Positions 52,054 through 59,846 of a stretch of 64,000 nt of DNA are shown here, in pieces. How positions within the stretch are numbered: position 1 is the stretch's first letter; each line of letters starts with the position of its first letter. A model generated the notes under the pieces. The model saw only the letters and a list, made by a program, of their open reading frames with translations, did not search any database and was not told where the DNA came from. Made by a program: the position numbers and the translations under genes. The DNA lies in NCBI GenBank assembly GCA_013619125.1, contig JABXKS010000001.1, positions 99,096-163,095 on the forward strand. Reading direction: 5' to 3'. This DNA comes from Clostridiales bacterium (GTDB lineage: Bacteria; Bacillota; Clostridia; Tissierellales; GPF-1).

Positions 52054-53502
52054 ATGGGAACGCAAACAAAAACGGGAAACGGGAAACGGTTACCAAATAG
52101 AATTGAAGCATTTTCGGTTCTTATCTTAGTAATAGCAGGAGTAAGTCTAGGCAGTAAATTTGGCGTAAGTATTGGTTCAGTTTTGATTGTAAGCGCCGTA
52201 TATTCAATTATTATCGGATTGAGATGCGGATATACATATAAAGAACTGGAAGAGGGTATCACGGAAAAAATTGTAGATATTTTACCAGTGTTTTTCATTC
52301 TCTTGTCAATTGGTGTATTGATAGGAACCTGGATGTTTGCTGGTACAATTCCAACGGCTGTTTACTATTTGGTTAAACTGGTGGATCCTCGAATGGTAAT
52401 TGTATTCGCTTTTGTGGTTTGTGCAATTGTAGCCACAATCATTGGAACCTCTTGGGGTACGGCAGGAACAATTGGCGTTGTGATGATTGGCTTGGCTCAA
52501 GTATTGGATGTGCCAATGCCGGTCGTAGCGGGTGCGGTCGTAGCGGGTTCCCATTATGGTCAATTAATTTCACCAATGTCTGATATGGTTGCCATATCCG
52601 CGACAATGGCAAAGGTGGATCCGGCGGAAATGATTAAGCGAACGTTGATTGTTGTCATTCCGAGTACAATTGTCAGTTTGATTCTTTATACATTTATTGG
52701 ATTTTCATCCGCTGGCGGAGCCGGTTCGTCCGCGATGATTGAAGAACTATTGTTGACGATCCGCACAACATTTAATGTAAATCCGTTGGTGTTATTGCCA
52801 TTGGTATTCATTATGTTCACAAGTGTGAAAAAGTATCCATCTGCTCCTTCCATGATCCTTTCTGGATTCTTGGCAATCATTATCGGTGTTGTGTTCAATG
52901 GCTTTTCATTGGGTGATGGCCTTACGGCTGCATTTGATGGATTTAGCGCAAGTATGACTCATATCGATCCAAGTACACTCATGCCACAAGTGGCTTCATT
53001 GATCAACCGCGGTGGTATGCTGACCATGAGCTATGTGATTATTTTGCTCTTCTGTGCAATGATGTTTGCGGGTGTTGTATCAAAAATTGGATGTCTTGAA
53101 GTCATTGTTAGTTCTTTAGCGAAAAACGTCAATTCAATCGGCGGTTTAACGATTGCGGTTATTATCGCTGCTTTTATTACAGCGGTTACAACCTTGCAAG
53201 CATACTTGGCGATTATTGTACCGAGTGAGTTGTTTGAGAAGAAGTATATTGAAAACGGATATCATCCAGTGAATATGGTGGTAGCGGCACAAACTATCGG
53301 TGCGATTATTATGGTTTGCTTCCCATGGGGTGATACGGGTCTTTATATGGCAGGGATTACTGGCGTGCCAACGCTTGCTTATGTGCCTTATGCATTCTTC
53401 TGCTGGGGAACAGCAATCATTGCCATTGTTTTTGCTTTCTTGAAAATCGGTGTAAAAAAACTTGATCCATCAGAAATTGCTAAGTTTGAAAAAGCAGCAT
53501 AG
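52054..53502 (+). CDS. NhaC family Na+/H+ antiporter-type transporter
   Basis: This 482-residue protein has about twelve hydrophobic helices and matches the NhaC family. GTSWGTAGTIGVVMIGLAQ near residues 135-153 and GSHYGQLISPMSDM are typical of the ion-binding core. Related proteins exchange sodium with protons or organic acids. The start at 52054 follows AAGGAG; an in-frame ATG fourteen codons earlier lacks a site. It follows the YheO-type regulator in a sigma-54-controlled unit, so it may export a product of the adjacent amino acid lyase. Confidence 0.88.
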   Translation: MGTQTKTGNGKRLPNRIEAFSVLILVIAGVSLGSKFGVSIGSVLIVSAVYSIIIGLRCGYTYKELEEGITEKIVDILPVFFILLSIGVLIGTWMFAGTIPTAVYYLVKLVDPRMVIVFAFVVCAIVATIIGTSWGTAGTIGVVMIGLAQVLDVPMPVVAGAVVAGSHYGQLISPMSDMVAISATMAKVDPAEMIKRTLIVVIPSTIVSLILYTFIGFSSAGGAGSSAMIEELLLTIRTTFNVNPLVLLPLVFIMFTSVKKYPSAPSMILSGFLAIIIGVVFNGFSLGDGLTAAFDGFSASMTHIDPSTLMPQVASLINRGGMLTMSYVIILLFCAMMFAGVVSKIGCLEVIVSSLAKNVNSIGGLTIAVIIAAFITAVTTLQAYLAIIVPSELFEKKYIENGYHPVNMVVAAQTIGAIIMVCFPWGDTGLYMAGITGVPTLAYVPYAFFCWGTAIIAIVFAFLKIGVKKLDPSEIAKFEKAA

Positions 53503-53716
53503 GTGGAGAAAATGAAATAGGAAAGAATGAAGGTGTCTTGTCGCCGCTGTCAAAAAGTACATTTTCAATGATGGATGGCAGCAGCGACAAATCACTTTTC
53601 CATGTTCTGATCAAGGTATAAATGAAAGTAAGGCTTAGAATAAAATGATATGTTTATTTAACGGGACTCGAGTGAGCGTTTAGCATAAAATGCGCAGGTT
53701 GTTACAGAAGGGATGA
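53503..53716. other. Intergenic region with long inverted repeat
   Basis: TTGTCGC (53538-53544) and GCGACAA (53584-53590) pair around an imperfect stem with a central loop. No T-run follows, so its role in ending or regulating the transcript is unclear. Confidence 0.45.
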
Positions 53717-54913
53717 ATGAAAATGAAATTTAATTTTGATAAAAAAGTAGACCGATATAAGACCGCTTCTTTAAAATGGGATAATTTAAAGAAATACTAT
53801 CCAAATGCGAAGGAAGACCCATTTGTTATGTGGGTAGCGGATATGGATTTTGAATGTGCGCCATGTATCCTTGATGCCTTGCATAAACGCGTGGATCACG
53901 GTGTTTTTGGATATTCTGCTGAAGGGGAAAAAGAGTACGCCCAAGTCATTTATGATTGGATGATGAGAAGACACAATTGGGATGTCGATAAAGAGGCAAT
54001 CTTCTTCTCACCCGGGATTCTTGCGGCGCTGGGTTATATCATTCAGTTGTTAACGGAACCTGGCGAAGGTATTATTATTCAACAACCCGTTTATTACCCG
54101 TTCTCCTATTTGCCAAAGGGCAATGAGCGTAAACTTGTCGACAATTCGCTTATTTGCAAGGATGGGAAATATGAAATGGATTATGAAGATCTCGAAGAAA
54201 AGTTGAAAGATGACAATAACAAAATGTTGATTCTTTGCAACCCGCATAATCCTGTTGGACGTGCTTGGACGAAGGAAGAATTAAGCAAGTTTGTCGCCTT
54301 GTGCAAGAAGTACAACAAGATCATTATTTCGGATGAGATTCATTTTGATCTTACTAGAACGGGTGTAACACATACCGTACTGGAAACGGTTGATCCATCT
54401 TATAAAAATAACATTATTACATGTACGGCTCCAAGCAAGTCGTTTAATCTTGCCGGATTGCAAAATTCAAATATCATCATCAACGATCCGAAAATTCAAG
54501 AAGAATGGCGATTCTTCACGAGATATGTTGCCCATCTAGATGGTCCGAACACCTTTGGTGCGATTGCCAATCTTGCAGCGTATGAAGAAGGGGAAGAATG
54601 GTTGGATGAAGCCAGAAAATATATCGATGGAAATATTGCTTTAATGGAAGGATTCATTATTGAGAACTTGCCAAAACTAAAACTTATTGAATGTGAAGCA
54701 ACCTATTTGACTTGGGTGGATTTTAGCGGTTATGGTTTAGCCGATGAAGAAGTCGATCGAATTCTTATTGAAGAAGCAGGCGTATTGCTTGATAATGGTT
54801 TGGCATTTGGCGAACCGGGACAAGGATACCAGCGATTTAATGTTTCTTGTCCAAGATCAACGGTTGAAGGTTCTCTTCAAGCAATTAAAGCCGCATTTGC
54901 CAAGTACGAATAA
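53717..54913 (+). CDS. MalY/PatB family PLP enzyme (C-S beta-lyase or aminotransferase)
   Basis: This 398-residue enzyme has the fold I PLP signature. The cofactor lysine is Lys241 in APSKSFNLAGLQ, NPHNPVGRAWT binds the carboxylate and SDEIHFDL supplies the PLP-ring aspartate. VMWVADMDFECAPCI near the N-terminus marks the MalY/PatB group, which cleaves cystathionine and related beta-C-S bonds to pyruvate, ammonia and a thiol. Two ATGs (53717, 53723) are possible starts. It lies between an antiporter and a 2-oxoacid oxidoreductase that could use its product. Confidence 0.9.
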   Translation: MKMKFNFDKKVDRYKTASLKWDNLKKYYPNAKEDPFVMWVADMDFECAPCILDALHKRVDHGVFGYSAEGEKEYAQVIYDWMMRRHNWDVDKEAIFFSPGILAALGYIIQLLTEPGEGIIIQQPVYYPFSYLPKGNERKLVDNSLICKDGKYEMDYEDLEEKLKDDNNKMLILCNPHNPVGRAWTKEELSKFVALCKKYNKIIISDEIHFDLTRTGVTHTVLETVDPSYKNNIITCTAPSKSFNLAGLQNSNIIINDPKIQEEWRFFTRYVAHLDGPNTFGAIANLAAYEEGEEWLDEARKYIDGNIALMEGFIIENLPKLKLIECEATYLTWVDFSGYGLADEEVDRILIEEAGVLLDNGLAFGEPGQGYQRFNVSCPRSTVEGSLQAIKAAFAKYE

Positions 54914-54933
54914 AAGAGTCAATAAGCTAGCAG

Positions 54934-54967
54934 ACGGATCATTCTTTGCAGGTGATCCGTTTGTTTT
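54934..54967 (+). terminator. Intrinsic terminator 1
   Basis: ACGGATCA and TGATCCGT arms with an 11-base loop, followed by a T-rich tail after the PLP enzyme gene. Confidence 0.85.
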
Positions 54968-54980
54968 ATATGGGAAAAGA

Positions 54981-55010
54981 AACCACTCGATTTTTATTGA
55001 GTGGTTTTTT
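54981..55010 (+). terminator. Intrinsic terminator 2
   Basis: AACCACTC and GAGTGGTT arms flank a T-rich loop and a T-run follows. It backs up the terminator just upstream. Confidence 0.85.
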
Positions 55011-55076
55011 GCTGGATAATTTTAAGTGGGATTCTGTCTTTTCGTACAATTGGTACGGAAAGTGGACAACGCTTGC

Positions 55077-55105
55077 TTGACGAAGATTCTGTCAATTGGT
55101 ATACT
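55077..55105 (+). promoter_or_regulatory. Promoter of pyruvate-type oxidoreductase operon
   Basis: TTGACG (55077-55082) and TATACT (55100-55105) are 17 bases apart. CAATTGGTA occurs at 55047-55055 and again within the spacer at 55093-55101. Confidence 0.75.
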
Positions 55106-55111
55106 GGTGTT

Positions 55112-55129
55112 GCGTTGATATATCAACGC
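55112..55129. promoter_or_regulatory. Perfect 18-base palindrome, likely operator
   Basis: GCGTTGATA followed by TATCAACGC is perfectly symmetric and begins six bases after the -10 box. Its position suits repression, and the GntR gene ending this operon is the likely binder. Confidence 0.75.
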
Positions 55130-55156
55130 TATATCAAAAAACGATGGAGGTGCAAT

Positions 55157-55702
55157 ATGATTCAAGTCAGATGGCATGGACGCGGGGGACAGGGAAGTTT
55201 TACAATTGCGCGTCTTCTGGGAGCAGCTGCGGTTCTTCAGGAAGGCAAAAACGCATTAGCGTTCCCAACATTCGGCCCAGAAAGAAGAGGGGCTCCGGTT
55301 CTTGGTTTCACCAAAATATCCGATGAAAAAATCCATGATCGAAGTGAAGTTCAAAGTTGTGATTACGTAGTGGTACTGGATGAAACACTGGTTGATGAAA
55401 ATACGGTAAAAGGTTTACTATCTGACGGTTGCATCCTTATTAATACCAAAAATCCGCAGCGGTATCGGGAGATGTTTGATTGCAAGGTGATCGGCATTGA
55501 CGCGACGGAGATTGCACTCAAGCATATAGGATTGCCGATCACCAATACGGCGATGCTCGGTGCGTTGATTGCAGAATCCAAGATGTTGAAAATCGAATCT
55601 GTAAAAGCGGTGATTGCAACGGAGATGCGGGCGAATTTGGTTGAGAAAAACCATGCAGCATTGATGGCGGCCTATCAACAGATTAAGGGGGAACAGTCAT
55701 GA
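55157..55702 (+). CDS. Pyruvate-type 2-oxoacid:ferredoxin oxidoreductase, gamma subunit
   Basis: This 181-residue subunit starts with VRWHGRGGQGSFTIARLLG, the gamma-domain signature of PorG, followed by FPTFGPERRGAPVLGF, which is typical of pyruvate-type enzymes. The ATG at 55157 follows GGAGG. It overlaps the delta gene by four bases. The gamma, delta, alpha, beta order is that of archaeal and clostridial four-subunit pyruvate oxidoreductases. Confidence 0.93.
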   Translation: MIQVRWHGRGGQGSFTIARLLGAAAVLQEGKNALAFPTFGPERRGAPVLGFTKISDEKIHDRSEVQSCDYVVVLDETLVDENTVKGLLSDGCILINTKNPQRYREMFDCKVIGIDATEIALKHIGLPITNTAMLGALIAESKMLKIESVKAVIATEMRANLVEKNHAALMAAYQQIKGEQS

Positions 55703-56010
55703 GACCAAAAGTGCGGGCCTATAAAAGACCAAGCAAAATATCGGAATATCCAAGCGCACCTGCCTTTGAATCGGGTCACTTAGTGACGAAAAATGCAGGG
55801 TGGAGAACCTTTGTGCCGATTGTAGATCCTGAAAAATGTGTTGGGTGTTTGCGCTGTTACCTGGTGTGTCCAGACGGTGTGATCGCACGAACAGAGAATA
55901 ATAAAGTTGAGATTGATTATGATTTCTGCAAGGGCTGTGGAATTTGCGCCCATGAGTGCAAAGTAAAGGCGATTACCATGAAAAAGGAGGCTGATGAAGA
56001 TGAAATCTAA
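55699..56010 (+). CDS. Pyruvate-type 2-oxoacid:ferredoxin oxidoreductase, delta subunit
   Basis: This 103-residue subunit carries two [4Fe-4S] ligand sets, CVGCLRCYLVCP and CKGCGICAHECK, after an N-terminal extension (about residues 1-43) typical of PorD. In the extension, WRTFVPIVDPEKC leads into the first cluster. It transfers electrons from the TPP subunits to ferredoxin. Its start overlaps the gamma stop codon as ATGA. Confidence 0.93.
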   Translation: MRPKVRAYKRPSKISEYPSAPAFESGHLVTKNAGWRTFVPIVDPEKCVGCLRCYLVCPDGVIARTENNKVEIDYDFCKGCGICAHECKVKAITMKKEADEDEI

Positions 56011-57184
56011 TCTGAAGTTCGTCTCAGGAGATGAGGCAGTTGCATTAGGTGTACGATTGGCAAGACCGCATGTTATTTCGGCATACCCAATCACACCGCA
56101 AACCATTGTTGTTGAACGGCTTGCAGATTTTGTCGAAGACGGTAGCCTCAAAGCGGAATATATGCATGTTGAATCCGAGCATTCGGCGATGGCGGCAGCC
56201 ATGGGTGTCAGTTCCGTGGGGGCCCGTGCATTTACGGCGACCTCATCTCAGGGTCTTTTACATATGGCGGAGTGTGTACACTATGCCAGCGGTGCCCGTT
56301 TCCCGATTGTGATGATGAACGCGAATCGTTCCATTGCAGTCCCTTGGAGCATCTATGGGGATCAGCGGGATTCCTTGGGTCTATTGGACTCTGGTTGGAT
56401 TCAAGTCTATGTGGAAGATGCGCAGGAAGCCTTGGATATGATGATTCAAGCCTATAAGGTTGCGGAACATCCAGAGGTGATGACGCCATTTATGGTGAAC
56501 CTTGACGGATTCGTTCTTACTCATACCTATGAACCAGTTGAAGTACCAGATCAAAAACAAGTTGATGATTTTCTACCAATGTATCAGTCTACAAACAAGA
56601 TGTCGATGGATGAGCCAAAGAGCCTGTGCTTTAGTACCTCGCCGGCAGATAACCAAGAGTTCAAGTATATGCAGCACAAGGCGATGGAAGGGTCAGTTGA
56701 TATCATTCGGGAAGTCGATGCCGAGTTTGGTCAAGTCTTTGGGCGGTATTATCACGGGATGACGGAGAGTTACCGATGTGAAGACGCGGAAGCGGTACTC
56801 ATGACCCTCGGATCTGTGACCGGTACGGTAAGAACGGTTGTTGACATGCTTAGAGCGGAAGGCCATAAGGTTGGCGTGTTCAAGATCCGATATATGCGTC
56901 CGTTCCCGCAAGACGAAGTGAAGGAACTGGGCAAATTGGGTTCTCGAGTGGGCGTGTTGGAAAAGAACATTTCTTTCGGCAACGAGGGGACTGTATTCAC
57001 GAATGTGAATTCCGTATTCTCAACACTGGAAAAAAGGGTGGAATCGAAGAACTATGTCGGTGGACTTGGTGGCCGGGATATTACAAAAGAGGATATCCGA
57101 GGCATCTTTATGGATTTGTTGAGCAAGGAACCCTTTACAGAACGGGTTGAATTTATAGGAATGGGGTGTGACACGAATGAGTGA
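56000..57184 (+). CDS. Pyruvate-type 2-oxoacid:ferredoxin oxidoreductase, alpha subunit
   Basis: This 394-residue subunit has SAYPITPQTIVVERL near residues 26-40, the PorA TPP-side motif, and ESEHSAMAAAMGVSSVGARAFTATSSQGL (quoted in part: ESEHSAM), typical of domain I. The longer C-terminal part is as in PorA. The ATG at 56000 is favoured because GGAGG lies nine bases upstream; an ATG at 55994 is too close to it. It overlaps the delta gene by 11 bases. Confidence 0.92.
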   Translation: MKSNLKFVSGDEAVALGVRLARPHVISAYPITPQTIVVERLADFVEDGSLKAEYMHVESEHSAMAAAMGVSSVGARAFTATSSQGLLHMAECVHYASGARFPIVMMNANRSIAVPWSIYGDQRDSLGLLDSGWIQVYVEDAQEALDMMIQAYKVAEHPEVMTPFMVNLDGFVLTHTYEPVEVPDQKQVDDFLPMYQSTNKMSMDEPKSLCFSTSPADNQEFKYMQHKAMEGSVDIIREVDAEFGQVFGRYYHGMTESYRCEDAEAVLMTLGSVTGTVRTVVDMLRAEGHKVGVFKIRYMRPFPQDEVKELGKLGSRVGVLEKNISFGNEGTVFTNVNSVFSTLEKRVESKNYVGGLGGRDITKEDIRGIFMDLLSKEPFTERVEFIGMGCDTNE

Positions 57185-58073
57185 TTTTAATATTCGTCCA
57201 AAGGATTTAACAGATCAGGAATACTTTTACGGCCATAAGGCCTGCGCAGGATGTGGCGCGACAATTGCCGTGCGCTTGGCCCTGAAGGTTTTAGGGGAAC
57301 GAACCTATTCGGTCCTTCCTGCGAATTGCATGTCTGCAGTCAGCTTTATTTATCCGCAAATGGCATTTACGACAAATGCGATTATATCGCCATTTGCATC
57401 GACAGGCGCCATGCTTTCGGGTGTTGCTGCGGGTGCAAGAGCCTTGGGAATTAAAGATTTTCAAACCGTTGGATTTGCTGGTGACGGTGGAACCGCCGAT
57501 ATTGGATTCCAGGCATTGTCTGGCGCTATTGATCGAGGCGATGATATCATCTATATCTGCTATGACAATGAGGCCTATATGAATACGGGCATTCAAAAGA
57601 GTGGATTGACGCCATATGGCACAAAGACAACCACTTCACCAGCGGGGGAGAATCTTCCCGGTGCAGTGACACATAAGAAAAATATGTTCGAAATTGTCGC
57701 AGCACATGGGATCGCCTATGCGGCGACTGCCAGCATTGGATATCCCAACGATTTTTTGAGAAAGCTTAACAAAGCGAAGAGTGTTAGGGGTCCGGTTTAT
57801 CTTCATATTCTGGCAAGTTGCCCGACCGGATGGGGTTCCAAAACGGAATTGTCGGTTCAGTTGGCAAAGGACGCGGTCGATTCGGGGTTGTGGTATTTGG
57901 CGGAATACGAAAATGATGAATTCAAACTGAACAGAAATCCGAAGGAATTCATACCAGTGGAAGAGTACTTGTATAAGCAAGGGCGTTTTAAACACTTGAA
58001 AGAAGAAGACATCAGTGTAATAATTGAACACAGAGATAAGAAGTGGGAGAAAATGCGTAAAACTTGGCTTTAG
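57177..58073 (+). CDS. Pyruvate-type 2-oxoacid:ferredoxin oxidoreductase, beta subunit
   Basis: This 298-residue TPP-binding subunit has GHKACAGCGATIAVRLALK near the N-terminus, with the CxxC cluster ligands, and GFAGDGGTADIGFQALSGA as the TPP/Mg motif, followed by YDNEAYMNTGIQKSG. TPYGTKTTTSPAGE is characteristic of pyruvate and related PorB chains. The ATG at 57177 overlaps the alpha stop codon. It closes the four-subunit operon before the GntR gene, 12 bases later. Confidence 0.93.
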   Translation: MSDFNIRPKDLTDQEYFYGHKACAGCGATIAVRLALKVLGERTYSVLPANCMSAVSFIYPQMAFTTNAIISPFASTGAMLSGVAAGARALGIKDFQTVGFAGDGGTADIGFQALSGAIDRGDDIIYICYDNEAYMNTGIQKSGLTPYGTKTTTSPAGENLPGAVTHKKNMFEIVAAHGIAYAATASIGYPNDFLRKLNKAKSVRGPVYLHILASCPTGWGSKTELSVQLAKDAVDSGLWYLAEYENDEFKLNRNPKEFIPVEEYLYKQGRFKHLKEEDISVIIEHRDKKWEKMRKTWL

Positions 58074-58085
58074 AAGGAGATCGTT

Positions 58086-58721
58086 ATGCCGCAAGAGAAG
58101 CAGGGGATTTACTCGATCTTATTGGATCGTATCATAGAGTTGAAGTATCAGCCGGGAGAATTGTTGAACGAAAAAATATTGATTGACGAGTTTCAAGTCA
58201 GCCGTACCCCGATTCGGGAAGCGCTGTTGAAATTAGCGGAAAAGGGATTTGTAAAGATGGTGCCGAGGGTGGGTACGTATGTATCTCAAGTGGATTTGAT
58301 GGAAATCAAATATGCCTATGAGGTGAAAAAAAATCTAGAGGTGTTGGCCTGCGAGCTGGCTGCTGAACGTGCTTCACAAGAACAGGCGGAGGCCCTTTTT
58401 GAGATCGTAATGCGTTTGAAAGCCTACAGCCCTCAATCGGACTATAAAAAATATATTCACGACGATTACCTTTTTCGAAAGATCATTCGAGATGCGTCAA
58501 TGAATCCTTATCTTCAAAATTACCTGGAAGAGCTGAACCGCAAAACCATGCGTTTTGTCAACTATGTGCAATACAAGATGGTGGACCCTCAATGGTATCA
58601 TGACTCCTTGCATGTGATGGCACAGGCAATCAAGGATCATGAACCAGCTGTTGCTGGAGCAGAAATGAAAACCCATACGGAAATCTTCTTAAATGAACTT
58701 TCAAAACGGTTTTTTGTGTAA
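58086..58721 (+). CDS. GntR family regulator (FCD subfamily), paralogue of 21733 gene
   Basis: This 211-residue regulator has the GntR winged helix (YQPGELLNEKILIDEFQVSR and TPIREALLKLAEKGFVKM) and a helical FCD domain. The segment PYLQNYLEELNRKTMRFVNYVQY closely matches the other GntR protein in this window, as do RVGTYVS and EVLACELA. It ends the oxidoreductase operon, 12 bases after the beta gene, and probably controls it through the palindrome at 55112-55129. AGGAGA precedes the ATG. Confidence 0.92.
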   Translation: MPQEKQGIYSILLDRIIELKYQPGELLNEKILIDEFQVSRTPIREALLKLAEKGFVKMVPRVGTYVSQVDLMEIKYAYEVKKNLEVLACELAAERASQEQAEALFEIVMRLKAYSPQSDYKKYIHDDYLFRKIIRDASMNPYLQNYLEELNRKTMRFVNYVQYKMVDPQWYHDSLHVMAQAIKDHEPAVAGAEMKTHTEIFLNELSKRFFV

Positions 58722-58785
58722 ATAGATAACTGTTGATAAAACGAAGTTGCGAGCGGGTTGAAAGAGAATCTAAATATCAAGACAT

Positions 58786-58842
58786 GCACCCTTTGCATGA
58801 GAGTTGAAACTATTCAACTTTCTATGCAAAGGGTGTTTTTAT
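58786..58842 (+). terminator. Long-stem intrinsic terminator
   Basis: CACCCTTTGCAT pairs perfectly with ATGCAAAGGGTG, and an inner AGTTGAA/TTCAACT stem extends it. A T-run follows. Confidence 0.9.
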
Positions 58843-58942
58843 ATGGAAAGAGAAAAAATGCTACAGCCTTTGGAATGATGCAGCGCTGAAATTAAGGGGT
58901 ATAAAATAGAAAACAAGAAACTGGATGAGAAAGGAATGTAAA

Positions 58943-59845
58943 ATGAAAATTGGAATGATTGGGTTAGGAAAAATGGGAGGCAACTTAGCGAAAAACATGA
59001 AAAGTCATGGTCACGAAGTGATTGTGTATAATCGAACGAAAGAAAAAATAGATACCTTTGTGCGAGAAGGCTTTGAGGGAGTAACCAGTATTGAAGCACT
59101 CGCAGAAAAACTCACAGAGGGTGATGTTTTCTGGGTCATGGTGCCAGCAGGAACGATTGTCGACGATGTACTCGACGATATTATGAAATACGCAAAACGA
59201 GGTGCACTGATCATTGATGGAGGAAATTCGAACTATAAAGACACCGTACGGAGAGCCCAAGAAGTTTCTGAACGTGGGTACCGGTATATGGATATTGGGA
59301 CTAGCGGCGGCCAGCAAGGGGCTTTAGAGGGGGCATGTATGATGGTTGGCGGTCTTTTGGAAGATTTTCGACACATGGAAACAATTCTGACAGATATCTG
59401 CGTTCCAAGAGGGGTTGACTATATGGGCAGCCATGGTGCTGGCCATTATGTGAAGATGGTGCATAACGGCATCGAATACGGCATGATGCAAGCCATAGCG
59501 GAAGGCTTTGAAATATTGAATCATTCAGGCTATGAGCTTGATTTGACAGCGATTGCGAAAGTGTGGCAAAACGGTTCGATTATTTCAAGCTACTTGATCG
59601 ATAAATCGGTTGCCGCATTAGAAAAAAACCCTGATCTGGAAGGAATTCTGGATCAAGTTGACTCCAGCGGGGAAGGCCTTTGGACACTTGAAGAGGCTTT
59701 GGAGCAAAAAGTTCCTGCGTATGTGATCGCAGCATCCTTATTTAAGCGTTTTGAGTCCAAGCAGGACGATCGATTCTCGAACAAGCTATTGGCTGCAATG
59801 CGTAATGAATTTGGTGGACATAAGGTGCATAAGGACGGTGAATAG
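58943..59845 (+). CDS. gnd: 6-phosphogluconate dehydrogenase, short decarboxylating type
   Basis: This 300-residue enzyme has the Rossmann motif GMIGLGKMGGNLAKN near residue 5 and YNRTKEK, which lies at the end of the second strand. DIGTSGGQQGA and SHGAGHYVKMVHNGIEYGMMQ are the substrate and catalytic blocks, with the conserved lysine in the latter. The short form is common in Firmicutes and often NAD-linked. It turns 6-phosphogluconate into ribulose 5-phosphate. The ATG at 58943 follows AAAGGA. The zwf gene begins two bases after its stop codon. Confidence 0.93.
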   Translation: MKIGMIGLGKMGGNLAKNMKSHGHEVIVYNRTKEKIDTFVREGFEGVTSIEALAEKLTEGDVFWVMVPAGTIVDDVLDDIMKYAKRGALIIDGGNSNYKDTVRRAQEVSERGYRYMDIGTSGGQQGALEGACMMVGGLLEDFRHMETILTDICVPRGVDYMGSHGAGHYVKMVHNGIEYGMMQAIAEGFEILNHSGYELDLTAIAKVWQNGSIISSYLIDKSVAALEKNPDLEGILDQVDSSGEGLWTLEEALEQKVPAYVIAASLFKRFESKQDDRFSNKLLAAMRNEFGGHKVHKDGE

Positions 59846-59846
59846 A

